DNA of 64,000 nt from CAHJXF01 sp038225855 (lineage in GTDB: Bacteria; Pseudomonadota; Gammaproteobacteria; Burkholderiales; Burkholderiaceae_D): NCBI GenBank assembly GCA_038225855.1, contig JBBRQU010000014.1, forward strand, positions 1 to 64,000, read 5' to 3'. The position numbers were made by a program, and so were the translations under genes. The notes beneath the pieces were generated by a model. It saw only the letters and a program-made list of their open reading frames with translations. It was not told where the DNA came from and did no database searches. Below are positions 1-9,100 of the stretch, one piece after another. Positions within the stretch are counted from its first letter, which is position 1, and every line of letters begins with the position of its first letter.

Positions 1-186
1 CGCCAGTTCTTCCAGTGTGTTGGTGAAGTGCGTGCGCTGACCGGCACGATGTCAACGCTCAATCGCGGTGGCGCCGAAAGGCCATGACGTGGACATACCG
101 CTTTCGGCGTTTAGTCCGATCGACCGCTCCTGGCCGAAAGCAGCCCCTCGCAACTGGCCGCCTTAAATTAGTCACGAACCCGAAAA
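1..186. other. Unassigned left edge with inverted repeat
   Basis: No gene is supported here. An open plus-strand frame enters from the window edge and ends after about 28 codons near base 87; it matches nothing I recognise. A 9-bp inverted repeat, CGCCGAAAG at 72-80 and CTTTCGGCG at 101-109, with a 20-base loop, could form a hairpin after a gene lying to the left. There is no T-tract, so terminator function is not claimed. Confidence 0.3.
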
Positions 187-2202
187 TCAACCCCTGATCT
201 CCCGAACGACGGGCAGCACCAAATCGATCTGCTCGATCGACTTCCGCGGCCCTGCAGGCGTCATGTGCCCATACGCGGCAAGCGCGTCGGCGCGCAGGTC
301 GCCCACCAGCTTCACGAGTTCGGAAAAGCGCACGCCCTGACGCACGAGATGGGCGACGTAGGTGTGATGAAGGGCCATCGCGTTGACTTCGTCGGCGCGG
401 TCGATGCCGGCGTCGTGCGCGGCATAGAGCAGCGCCGCGTCGAGGTCGGCTTCGGACATCGGCCCGCCGTTACGCGCGGTCAGCACCGGTGCTTCGGCGG
501 GCCGCCCGTCCTCAGTCAGCGACGCGAGAACGTTCGGCGGGATCGGGAGCTGGCGTTCGGCAGCGCCCATCACGCGCACCGATCCCGCTTCGCGATCGAT
601 GTCGTGCAGATGAACCTGCACGACTTCCTGCCGCGTGAGCCCCGACAACAGCAGCGCGATCGCGGCGCGGAGTTCGTGATCCGACGCATCGAACAGCGCT
701 CTCATCTCCTCGTTCGTCAACTCGCGCGGCAAGACTTTGGGCGCCGGTAGCGAGGCGGGCGCGTGCGCAGCAACGTCGAGCAACGCGTGCGGTGCGTCCA
801 TGCCGAGAGCCGCGTTCGCATGACCGGCTAGCGCCATCGGCATCCACGTCTGCGGCACGATCACCGCGACGGGCTGGGGCGGCGGGCGATTGAACAGTTC
901 GACGATGCCCATCGCGAGCAGAGCGACCAGCAACGCGCTGCCGAGCACGAGCGCCGCGTCGCGCGTGTACAGCGGGCTGACCGGCGACGTGGGCGTCGTG
1001 GCGGACTCCACCACCTCGACCTTCGGCACACGCGCGCTCTCTTCGGCCTCGAGCGCGGCCAGGCGCTCGACCGCTTTCTGTCGCAACTGCTGGACGCGCG
1101 CGAGTTCGTCCTGCATGCCCCGGTATTCGTTGAAGCGCGACGTGAAGCTCTGCACCGATTGCTGGTTGGCCGCCAGTTGCTGGCGTAGCCGCGCGGCTGC
1201 CGAGCGCGCGCCGGCGAGCTCCTCGCGCGCTTCCTGCAGCGCGCCCTGCTGGCTGTTCTGACGCTGCGCGACGATCTGCTGCTCGATCTCGACCAACCGC
1301 TCGCGCTGCGATTTCACGCGCGGGTCGATCTGCATGTACTGCGGCGTGAAGGTCCGCGCCACTTCCCTGAGGTCGGCGCGAATGCTCGCGGCCTGCTGCT
1401 CGAGCGCGGCCAAGGTCGGGTTGTCCCTGTTGCGCGTCACCGACTGGCCGGTTGCCTGCGCATCCTGCAAAGCGCCCATGCGCGCCTCGGCCGCGACCAC
1501 CTTGTCGTTAGCCGCGTTGAGCGCGGCGCCGACGCCCTTGACTTCGGCGAGCACCTGGTTCTCGTCGCGCTCGAGCGACACGATGTTGTAGCGCGCGCGA
1601 AACGCATCGGCCTCGCGCCGCTTGGTCGCCACGTTCTCTTCCAGCTTGCGCGCCTCGTCGCGGACCTCCACCACCGCGTCGACCGATGCGTTCTCGTAGC
1701 GCTGGGCGATGCTGACCTGATAGGCCGCAACCAAGCGATCGACGAAGGCCTTGAGGAATGCCGGCTCGCGGCCTCGCGCCTGCAGAGACACGACGTTGGT
1801 GCCTTCCACCGGCGTCACGGAGAGCATCGTCTGCAGCGACGCCGCGGGATCGACGATCGAGACCGCGGGCGGCGGCACGGGCGCGCCCTTCAGGCGTTCC
1901 CACACGTTTGCAAGCAGGGTCCGGCTGGTGAGGAACTGAACCTCGTCACGCAGGAAGTTCGCCTGGTCGTTGGGCCGGGCCGGGTCGTTGCTGCGTTGCC
2001 CGGTCGCGGGCACGAGATTCAGTCGTGCTGTGGCCTCGTAGATGGCCGGCCGCGAATAGTCGTAGATCAGGCCGGCGAGCGACCACAGCGCGAAGACGAT
2101 CAGGAAGACCGTCAGCCTGCGCCGGTTCGCGCGGCGGGTGCGTTCTTCCGCGCCGAAGTTTCCGTGCGGGCTGGTCGTGTCGAAGAAGGTCCTGCGGAGC
2201 AT
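187..2202 (-). CDS. Wzz/GumC-type chain-length protein fused to a degenerate tyrosine-recombinase-like domain
   Basis: The product is 671 aa. Residues 1-440 have the layout of polysaccharide co-polymerases: a cytoplasmic N terminus, membrane helix 1 at about 31-47, a Wzz-type periplasmic domain, long coiled coils at about 185-395, and membrane helix 2 at about 416-436. Such proteins set chain length and aid export of surface polysaccharide at the inner membrane. After a proline/alanine-rich linker, residues about 495-652 look like the catalytic fold of tyrosine recombinases: the GLR-type box reads GLTRQEV (521-527), the HxLRH-type box reads MALHHTY, and YGHMTP holds the usual tyrosine (Y644). 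The arginine of box I and the HxxR arginine are replaced, so DNA cleavage is unlikely. The start at 2202 was chosen because it leaves 5 bases after the upstream stop and gives a normal Wzz N terminus; a longer frame would run through the acetyltransferase gene. It is last in the phaE-phaC-GNAT operon. Confidence 0.8.
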   Translation of the reverse strand: MLRRTFFDTTSPHGNFGAEERTRRANRRRLTVFLIVFALWSLAGLIYDYSRPAIYEATARLNLVPATGQRSNDPARPNDQANFLRDEVQFLTSRTLLANVWERLKGAPVPPPAVSIVDPAASLQTMLSVTPVEGTNVVSLQARGREPAFLKAFVDRLVAAYQVSIAQRYENASVDAVVEVRDEARKLEENVATKRREADAFRARYNIVSLERDENQVLAEVKGVGAALNAANDKVVAAEARMGALQDAQATGQSVTRNRDNPTLAALEQQAASIRADLREVARTFTPQYMQIDPRVKSQRERLVEIEQQIVAQRQNSQQGALQEAREELAGARSAAARLRQQLAANQQSVQSFTSRFNEYRGMQDELARVQQLRQKAVERLAALEAEESARVPKVEVVESATTPTSPVSPLYTRDAALVLGSALLVALLAMGIVELFNRPPPQPVAVIVPQTWMPMALAGHANAALGMDAPHALLDVAAHAPASLPAPKVLPRELTNEEMRALFDASDHELRAAIALLLSGLTRQEVVQVHLHDIDREAGSVRVMGAAERQLPIPPNVLASLTEDGRPAEAPVLTARNGGPMSEADLDAALLYAAHDAGIDRADEVNAMALHHTYVAHLVRQGVRFSELVKLVGDLRADALAAYGHMTPAGPRKSIEQIDLVLPVVREIRG

Positions 2203-2207
2203 GCGCG

Positions 2208-2804
2208 TCAGGTCAGCGCGTCCGTGACCCCATACGCTTGCATCTGCGCCGCGAACTTCGCCACCTCGTGACTGAGGATCACGATGTCGTGGGTCTTGCC
2301 GTCGCGATCCTTGACTTGATCGTGCAGCAGCGCTTCGGGGCGAAAGCCCAGGCCTTCGAAGACCGCGATCGCGCCGCGCTGGTCCACCGTCATCTGGGCG
2401 GTCAACTTTTCGAGTCCCATCTCGAGCGCGAGGGCGAAGCTTTCCTGCGTCAATTTCTGCCCCACGCCTTGGCCGCGCAGTTCGGGCACGACCAGCACGC
2501 GCAACTCGCCGACATGGCGCGACCACGACCACTCGTCACGCACGATGGTCGCGCAGCCGAGCACTTCTTTCTTTCTCGTCGCGAGTACCGTGACGATGGC
2601 GCCAGTGCGCGTCGAGTCGATCCACGCGGACACGACCTTGGGCTCGCTGATGTCGCGCGGCAGGAACAGCAGGTCGTGTACCGACAGCACTTGCGCAAAT
2701 GCAAGAACGGCCGCTTCATCGGACGCTGTCATCAGCCGCAGTTCGAGGTCGCCGCCATCGATCGTGATCGTGCGCGGGTAGGACCGGCTCACCGTATTGG
2801 TCAT
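2208..2804 (-). CDS. GNAT-family N-acetyltransferase
   Basis: The product is 198 aa and would transfer an acetyl or other acyl group from acyl-CoA to an unknown acceptor. The acetyl-CoA loop is visible as RGQGVG after a beta strand (VLVVPEL), followed by the usual helix and a C-terminal LGFR segment. The start at 2804 overlaps the upstream PHA synthase stop as ATGA and has GGGGAA about 9 bases upstream. An in-frame ATG at 2825 would add seven residues and overlap the synthase by 25 bases. The gene is translationally coupled to the PHA synthase and lies 5 bases before the Wzz-like gene. The substrate cannot be deduced, although the position suggests a role linked to PHA or to surface polysaccharide. 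Confidence 0.8.
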   Translation of the reverse strand: MTNTVSRSYPRTITIDGGDLELRLMTASDEAAVLAFAQVLSVHDLLFLPRDISEPKVVSAWIDSTRTGAIVTVLATRKKEVLGCATIVRDEWSWSRHVGELRVLVVPELRGQGVGQKLTQESFALALEMGLEKLTAQMTVDQRGAIAVFEGLGFRPEALLHDQVKDRDGKTHDIVILSHEVAKFAAQMQAYGVTDALT

Positions 2805-3871
2805 GTCGAACGTTTCCCCAGCCATGCGTCAAGTCTCGGCCACAGCCGCTTGACCGCGTTGCCCCCGGCCACGAGACTGACGTGACCGCCCTTCAAAACG
2901 ATTTCTTCCTTGTCCTTCGAGCCGACGTTCGCGATCAGCGGCTTCGCGGCTTCGTACGGCACGATGTGGTCGTGCTCGGCCAGCGCATGCAGGATCGGCA
3001 CCTTGATGTTGCCCAGATCCACGCGGCGTCCACGCAGCGTCAGCTCGTTCTTGTAGAGCCGGTTCTCCCACATGAACTCCTTGGTCGTCTGCCGGAACAG
3101 TTCACCCGGCAGCGGCAAGATATCCGCGGCCCAGCGGTCGAACATGCGATACGACTTCACGAATTCGTCGTTCCACATGTTGTCCCAGAGTTGCACCTGG
3201 CCGGTGACGCGGTCGGCGGGACGCAGCATGTTGAACGACTCGAAAATCATTTCGGGCGGCGCGTTGCCCATCGTATCGACGAGGCGATCGACGTCGAAAT
3301 AGCGCTTGTCGCTCCACTTGGAAAACAATTCCATTTTGGTGAAGTCGACCGGCGTGGTGAACAGCGCGAGGTTCCTGATCGGGCCGTCGGCATGCAACGC
3401 CATGTAGATCGTCGACAGCACGCCGCCCATGCAATAGCCGATCAGGTTCACGTCGTCTTCACCCGACGCCTGCTGCACGCGCGCGACGCAATCGGGAATG
3501 AAGTCGAGCGTGTAGTCCTCGAGGTCGAGCCGCTTCTCTTCGGGACGTGGCGGGTTCCAGTCGATCATGAAGACGTCGTAGCCCTGCTTCAACAGGAACT
3601 CGATGAAGCTCTGCCCGGGCGCGAGGTCGAGGATGTAGCCGCGATTGGTGGTCGCCATCACGATCAGCAGCGGGATGCGATAGATCTCGTCGACCATCGG
3701 TCGATAGTGATAGAGCGCGAGCGTACCGCGACGGTGGATCAGGTCGCGCGGCGTGGCGCCCATCGCGGGGCCGGACGACGACAGATAGTCCAGCCCCTTG
3801 ATGTTGCGTTGAAGGACGCGGTCGATCTCCTGCTGGACGCGGCTTGCGATCGATGCGGGGTTCGCGCTCAT
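2801..3871 (-). CDS. phaC: Class III-type poly(3-hydroxyalkanoate) synthase catalytic subunit
   Basis: The product is 356 aa, the length of class III PhaC and well short of class I enzymes of about 590 aa. It polymerises (R)-3-hydroxyacyl-CoA into PHA at the granule surface. It has the alpha/beta-hydrolase fold with lipase-like box GYCMGG; the expected catalytic residues are Cys147, Asp301 (in AEHDH) and His330 (in GGHVS), almost the spacing known from the Allochromatium enzyme (149, 302, 331). It begins within the stop of the preceding PhaE-like gene (ATGA overlap at 3868-3871) and ends within the start of the acetyltransferase gene, so the three genes are translationally coupled. No phaA or phaB lies nearby in the window. 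Confidence 0.93.
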   Translation of the reverse strand: MSANPASIASRVQQEIDRVLQRNIKGLDYLSSSGPAMGATPRDLIHRRGTLALYHYRPMVDEIYRIPLLIVMATTNRGYILDLAPGQSFIEFLLKQGYDVFMIDWNPPRPEEKRLDLEDYTLDFIPDCVARVQQASGEDDVNLIGYCMGGVLSTIYMALHADGPIRNLALFTTPVDFTKMELFSKWSDKRYFDVDRLVDTMGNAPPEMIFESFNMLRPADRVTGQVQLWDNMWNDEFVKSYRMFDRWAADILPLPGELFRQTTKEFMWENRLYKNELTLRGRRVDLGNIKVPILHALAEHDHIVPYEAAKPLIANVGSKDKEEIVLKGGHVSLVAGGNAVKRLWPRLDAWLGKRST

Positions 3872-4296
3872 CGGCGGGCCTTTGCTTTCTTGCGTGAGGA
3901 AACTAGTGCGGGCGCGACCGGCTCTTCAATCGCAGGCTTCTTCGTTCTTCGCGGCGCGGTCGTTGGCGTGGCCGCGCTGGTCGACACTTTTACACCTGTG
4001 AGTTGCTCGATGGCTGCCGACATACCGATCAGCCGATCCTCGATCGCGAGCAAGCGTTCACCGAGCCCCTCGATGTCGGCACGCGATGGCAGGTTGAGCG
4101 CCGTGAGATAGCGGGTCGTCACCTCGTCCGAGATTTTCTTCGCGGCCAGCGACGCGCTCATGGCCTTGTTCATGCCTTGCGTGAACTGGTCGGACTTGCT
4201 CGCCTGGTTGGCGAATTCGTTGGCGCCCTTTTCCATTTGCGAGACCAGGTCGCGCCAGATGGCGAAGGGGTCGATCAGTGCGGGTTGCTCTGCCAT
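3868..4296 (-). CDS. Small PhaE/PhaR-like PHA synthase subunit or phasin-like partner
   Basis: The product is 142 aa. The N-terminal part is amphipathic and helical (DPFAIWRDLVSQMEKGANEF), as in phasins and PhaE/PhaR subunits. The segment around residue 90, NLPSRADIEGLGERL, matches the conserved part of PhaE where it contacts PhaC. The last 35 residues are Ala-, Pro- and Lys-rich. It directly precedes and overlaps phaC, the expected position of a class III or IV partner. At about 15.6 kDa it is much smaller than classical PhaE (about 40 kDa) and below PhaR (about 22 kDa), so it is either a reduced partner or a phasin. The start has AGGAGA about 7 bases upstream. Confidence 0.75.
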   Translation of the reverse strand: MAEQPALIDPFAIWRDLVSQMEKGANEFANQASKSDQFTQGMNKAMSASLAAKKISDEVTTRYLTALNLPSRADIEGLGERLLAIEDRLIGMSAAIEQLTGVKVSTSAATPTTAPRRTKKPAIEEPVAPALVSSRKKAKARR

Positions 4297-4338
4297 GACG
4301 ACTCTCCTGATTGGCGCCTTCGGTCGGTTCGTCGAAAG

Positions 4339-4590
4339 TCAGACGACGCGGCGTCTGGTACTGCGACCGCTTGAAGCACCTGTGATGCGGCTCGTTTGTT
4401 CCATGAGCGTGAGCAACCCGCGCAAGGCTTCATTCACGGCCTCCGAGGTAGGAAACGCCTTGGCCAACTTGGGTTGGAGCAACACGACCGGGGTGCCTCT
4501 GGCGACCTGCTTATAGAACTTCCCGCGTTCCAACTTCGAGAAGTCGGAGCGCTTGTACTGCGCGCGCATCTCGTCTTCAATCTTCTTCAT
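4339..4590 (-). CDS. Antitoxin-like small protein, open in frame with an upstream HicB fragment
   Basis: The product is 83 aa if it starts at the ATG at 4590 (MKKIEDEMRAQYKRSDFSK). It looks like the short soluble antitoxins that follow toxin genes, with a basic N-terminal half and a C-terminal helix around residues 50-66 (FPTSEAVNEALRGLL). No complete partner toxin is present. The same reading frame is open upstream to the HicB fragment (start at 4800 or 4812), so a 153-157 aa chimera is also possible. In another frame a short sequence ends in a TGA overlapping the start of this gene, which may be the tail of a lost partner. Family assignment is tentative. Confidence 0.5.
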   Translation of the reverse strand: MKKIEDEMRAQYKRSDFSKLERGKFYKQVARGTPVVLLQPKLAKAFPTSEAVNEALRGLLTLMEQTSRITGASSGRSTRRRVV

Positions 4591-4698
4591 GGATTTTCCT
4601 TGCAGCACGAGTCGCACGACGTGCACCGGTGATCCGAATCGCGTTTGAAAAGAGGTACGCAAAGAAGCTCGGGCTGCCGGACCACACGCGCTCGACGT

Positions 4699-4800
4699 GA
4701 CTTCGGCCCGAGTTTCACCGACTGCCACGCATCCCGGAAGATCGGGTACGTAGCCGCCGAAACTCGATGAGCCTTTTTCGATGACAACGAGATATTGCAT
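4699..4800 (-). pseudogene. hicB: HicB antitoxin fragment
   Basis: About 34 residues starting at the ATG at 4800 match the N-terminal half of HicB antitoxins (YLVVIEKG, then FGGYVPDLPGC and VGETRAEV). After this the similarity stops and the C-terminal half is gone. The frame then runs on into the antitoxin-like ORF at 4590. It lies just after hicA, as in intact hicAB pairs. The sharp loss of similarity suggests an internal deletion joining two toxin-antitoxin loci. Confidence 0.6.
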
Positions 4801-4808
4801 GTGCGACC

Positions 4809-5002
4809 TCATTTCTTCAGGCCAGCTTGTTTGAGGATGCTGTTCAGGGTACCTGGTGGAATCTCGATGCTCCCCCGCCGGCGATCGTTACGGTCCCGGG
4901 CTTCGATGCGTGATGGTACTGGCGATGACTTCCTCTTTGGCGAACGAGGCGCCCACCATCCGCCTCGATCAATGCGACGAGTTGCTTGACTTTGGTGGGC
5001 AT
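4809..5002 (-). pseudogene. hicA: HicA mRNA-interferase toxin, frameshifted
   Basis: From the ATG at 5002 the reading MPTKVKQLVALIEADG, then LVRQRGSHRQYHHASKPG, is a typical HicA double-stranded-RNA-binding toxin with its catalytic His in GSHRQY. The C-terminal part, IEIPPGTLNSILKQAGLKK, is in another frame. The break falls in the run of five C (plus strand, 4872-4876), where one missing base would explain it. If the assembly is right, the toxin is dead. The downstream hicB is also truncated, so the locus appears to be decaying. Confidence 0.7.
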
Positions 5003-5017
5003 AGCCGTCACCCGCAA

Positions 5018-6016
5018 CTACAACCGCACCGGCTCCGGAATCCGATACCCATACCGCGCCGCCGTCATCTCGGCCAGTATCGCCACCGCAATCTCCGGCG
5101 GCGTCCTCGCCCCGTTCTTCAATCCCACCGGCCCGTGCAGCCGCTCCATCTGTTCGGCCGTGACATCGAACTCCAAGAGGCGCGCGCGCCGCTTCTCCTG
5201 ATTGATCTTCGACCCGATCGCGCCGACATAGAACGCGTCGCTCTTCAACGCCTCCATCAACGCGAGGTCGTCGAGCTTGGGGTCGTGCGTGAGCGCGACG
5301 ATCGCGCTGTGCGCGTCGGGCTTCATCGCGAGCACCGCGTCGTCGGGCATCTCGGTGGTGAGCGTGCTGCCGGGTACCTGCCATTGCGCGGTGTATTCCT
5401 CGCGCGGGTCGCACACGATGATTCCGTAGTCGAGCGCCTGCGCCATCTGCGCGAGGTAGAGCGTCATCTGCCCCGCGCCGACGATCAACAATCGCCAGCT
5501 CGGACCATGCAGTGAAGCGAGCGTGCGGTCGGTGAGGGCGAGCGTATCGCCGCGTCGGTCGAAGGCGTCGGCGGGTTCGAGCGTTACGTCGCCGGTGTCG
5601 AGATCGAGCACGCGGCGCAGCCGCTGGCCATCGGCCAGGGCAGTCACCAGATCATCGATACGTGATCGATCGGTAATCGGCTCCATCACGAGTTCGATCG
5701 TTCCGCCGCAGGGCAGACCGAAGCGGTTGGCTTCTTCGGCGCTGACGCCGTACTTGAGACGCGCGGGCTTCGTGAGTGCGAGTCCGGTGCCATCGGCGCT
5801 TCGAACTCTTGCAACCAGATCGTCTTCGATGCAGCCACCCGAAACCGAGCCCGCGATGCTGGCTATGCCGGCTTCGTCTTCGCCGATTGCGACGATCGCG
5901 CCGACCGGTCGCGGCGCCGATCCCCACGTCTGCACGATCGTGCCCATCGTGACGCGGCGGCCTTCGGCGCGCCATGCGGCGATGGTCTTCAATACGTTGA
6001 TGTCGACGTTGTCCAT
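5018..6016 (-). CDS. XdhC/CoxI-family molybdenum cofactor insertion/maturation protein
   Basis: The product is 332 aa. The N-terminal XdhC/CoxI domain shows the conserved TWGSAPRPVG and the Cys-containing SVSGGCIEDD. The C-terminal XdhC_C domain is a Rossmann fold beginning LLIVGAGQM. Proteins of this family bind molybdenum cofactor and help load or sulfurate it for xanthine-dehydrogenase and CO-dehydrogenase type enzymes. It is divergent from cyclase gene 1 and lies near the coxSLM cluster, whose enzyme it probably matures. The start at 6016 (MDNVDINVLKTIAAW) gives the usual family N terminus; the frame is open further upstream without recognisable sequence. Confidence 0.88.
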   Translation of the reverse strand: MDNVDINVLKTIAAWRAEGRRVTMGTIVQTWGSAPRPVGAIVAIGEDEAGIASIAGSVSGGCIEDDLVARVRSADGTGLALTKPARLKYGVSAEEANRFGLPCGGTIELVMEPITDRSRIDDLVTALADGQRLRRVLDLDTGDVTLEPADAFDRRGDTLALTDRTLASLHGPSWRLLIVGAGQMTLYLAQMAQALDYGIIVCDPREEYTAQWQVPGSTLTTEMPDDAVLAMKPDAHSAIVALTHDPKLDDLALMEALKSDAFYVGAIGSKINQEKRRARLLEFDVTAEQMERLHGPVGLKNGARTPPEIAVAILAEMTAARYGYRIPEPVRL

Positions 6017-6193
6017 GAGGCGACGAATCGTGAAAAAGATTTCGGAAAGGCGGGGCTGCATCGACGTGATGGCCGACGTCGAGGCGCGAGAGTATCCGAC
6101 TATCGAAGTCCGCTCGTTGCCATAGCGATGCCATGCACAGCAGGCCGATGGTCCGCTGCGCCGGTCCCGTTCGCAGTTGCTATGCTCGCGCCC

Positions 6194-9100
6194 ATGTCGA
6201 CCGACCCACAGCAAACCGAGCAGCAGCGAATCGAAGCGGCGATCGCCGCGCTGCTCGCGCAACGCGAGCTGCTCAGCGACGCGGTCGTCGATGCCGCGCT
6301 CGCGCCGATGCGCGCCCGGCTCGCCGCGCTCTGCCCGGTATCGGCCGAAGCGCCCGCGCAGACGCTGCGGCAGGTCACGATCCTCTTCCTCGACGTGGTG
6401 GGCTCCACCGCTTTGAGTCGACAGCTCGATCCGGAAGACATCCATGCGCTGATGGATGGTGTCCTCTCGCGTTGCACGACGGTCGTCGCCGCGCATTCCG
6501 GAAAGGTACTGCAGTACGCCGGCGACAGCCTGCTGGCCGTGTTCGGCTACGACGTCGCGCGCGAAGACGATGCGGAGCGCGCCGTACGCACCGGCCTCGC
6601 GCTGCTCGAAGAGGGTCGCCGACAAGGCGAATCGGTCAAGCGTTCACATGGCTACGACGGCTTCGATGTCCGTGTCGGGGTGCACACCGGCAACGTGTTG
6701 CTCGGCGGCGGTGTGGACGCCGAAGGAAGTATCCGCGGGATCGCCGTCAACATTGCGGCGCGCATGGAACAGACTGCACCGGCGGGAGCGCTGCGCATCA
6801 GCCGCGACACGTACCGTCAGGTGCGAGGCCTCTTCGACGTGGAGCCGCAGCCGCCGCTGGAGATGAAGGGAATCGACGAGCCGATCGTCTCCTATCTCGT
6901 CTTGCGCGTCAGGCCTCGTGCCTTCCGCGTGCCGGGCCGGGGCATGGACAGCGTGGCGGTGGAAGGCGTCGCGGCGGAAGTCGGCATGATCGGGCGCGAT
7001 GCGGAGATCGGCGAAGTGATGCGCGTGCTGGGTGACGCTCGAGCACTGCGGTCGTTGCGCATGATCACGGTGGTGGCCGACGCGGGCGTCGGCAAGAGCA
7101 GGCTGCTACTGGAAGTCGAGCGCCGGCTGGAACGGCATTCGGGAACGGTGCGATTGCTGCACGGACGCGCGCAGCGCCATGGCCTCAACCTTCCGCACGG
7201 GGTGGTGCGCGACATGCTCGCGTGGCATTGCGACATCCTGGACAGCGACGCGCCCGAAACCGCATGTGCCAAGTTGACCGCGGCATTCGGTGCGCCGTTC
7301 GGCAACCGGGCAGAGGAGCAATCCGCGCTGGTGGGCCATCTGATCGGCCTGGATTTTTCCAGTGATCCTCACGTTGCGGGCATCGTGCAGGACGGCCGGC
7401 AGATCCGGGCCCGCGCGTTTCACGCCATCGCGCAATTCCTTCGCCTGCAATGCGAGGCAAGCGAAGACCTGGTCGTGCTGCTGCTCGACGACCTTCACTG
7501 GGCGGACGACGGCTCGCTCGACCTGATCGAATACCTCGCAACCGCGTGCCGGGACCTGCCGCTGGTGCTCGGCTGCTTTGCGCGGCCCGCACTGTTCGAG
7601 CGCCGGGCGACGTGGGGCGAGGCTGCGGCGCATGCGGCCCGCATCGAATTGAAACCGCTGGCTGTAGAGACCAGTGGGCAACTGGTGGACGCGCTGCTGG
7701 CGCGCATGGCCGACCCACCGCCCGAGCTGCGCGCATTGATCCTGCAGAACGCCGAGGGCAACCCCTTCCACATCGAAGAATTGCTGGGCATGTTGATCGA
7801 CGATGGCGTGATCATGCCCGCGCTCGATGGATGGCAGGTGGATCGCGGCAGGCTGAACGAGGCGAAGGTCCCGCCCACGCTCACCGCAGTGCTACAGGCG
7901 CGCCTCGATGCGCTGCCCCTGCGCGAGAAGCGGGCGTTGCAGCAGGACAGCGTGATTGGCCACGTGTTCTGGGACGGCGCGCTGCAGGAGATCGCTCCCG
8001 AATCGGTCGCCGCGCTGGACCCGCTTGCGCGCCGAGAGTTCATCAGCCTGCGAGACGTCTCGGCGTTTGCCGGGGTTCGAGAGTTCGCGTTCAAGCATCA
8101 CCTGCTTCATCAGGTGACGTACGACACCGTGCTGAAGGGACCGAAGCGCGACCTGCACAGGCGCACCGCCGACTGGCTGGTGAAGATCACGGGCGAGCGC
8201 ATCGGCGAGCATCTGGGCTTGATCGCCGATCACTACGAGCGCGCACGCGATGTCGTCAACGCGGCGCGGTACCTGGCGCGCGCCAGTGAAGCGGCTTATG
8301 GCGCAGCGGCGTACGGCGCTGCGCTCGACTACGTCAACCGCGCGCTGGCGCTGACGTCGGAGCGCGACTTGCGCGCGCGATTCGATCTCCTGTCGATCCG
8401 CACCAACGTCTGCAACGCCACCGGCCGTCGCACCGAGCAGGCCGAGGACATCGCGATCCAGGCGCAGTGCGCCGAAGCGCTGGACGACGATCGATGCCGA
8501 GCCAAGGTGGCGCGCTGGCAGTCGTTGGTCGCGGTCGTTACCGGCAACTATTCTGCGGCGCTCGAGGCGGCCGACCGCGCGCAGGCGCTGGCAGCGCTGG
8601 TGGACGATCCGGTCACGGCGCTCAGCGCTTCGCTGGACAAGGGCCAGGCGCTGATCTACATGGGAGACCCAGCGGCGGCCAAAGCCTGCCTCGAGTCGAG
8701 CTTGCCGTTGGCTCGCGCCAGCGGCAGGGGCGATCTGGAGTGCACCGCCATGAGCCGGCTCAACTACATTGCGCAAGGCCGCGGGGACTACGTCGCGGCG
8801 CGCGCCTATCTCGAGAAGTCGCTTGCAGTCGCGCGTGGCTCCAGCAATCGCAGGTTCGAGGGCGGGCTCATGGCAAACCTCGGCGTGCTCGAGACGCAAG
8901 TGGGCCACTACGAGCGCGCGCGCGAGCTTCTGGAGGCGGGCCTGCGCGTGAGTCGCGCGATCGGGGACCGCGGCAGCGAGCCCTACGCGCTGATGGGCAT
9001 CGCTGCGGTTGACCACCTGCAAGGAGACGCGCGCGCGGCGTTGTCCGGTGCCATCGAGGCGCGCGACCTGGCCCGAGCGGTCGGGGATCGAGGTTGCGAG

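Noticed and set aside
187..880. A mobile element or integron integrase at the left end
   Set aside because: The recombinase-like segment is in frame with a full chain-length protein and lacks catalytic arginines; no attachment sites or other mobile genes are present.
2882..4111. A long plus-strand open frame opposite phaC and phaE
   Set aside because: The minus-strand proteins have full catalytic motifs and coupled starts; the plus-strand frame is low-complexity and unsupported.
4340..4357. Hairpin CAGACG/CGTCTG as a terminator
   Set aside because: The stem is only 6 bp, overlaps the end of the antitoxin-like gene and has no T-tract on either side.
4872..4876. Programmed frameshift in hicA
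   Set aside because: The G5/C5 run lacks a known slippery heptamer, and the adjacent hicB is also destroyed, so decay or a base-call error is simpler.
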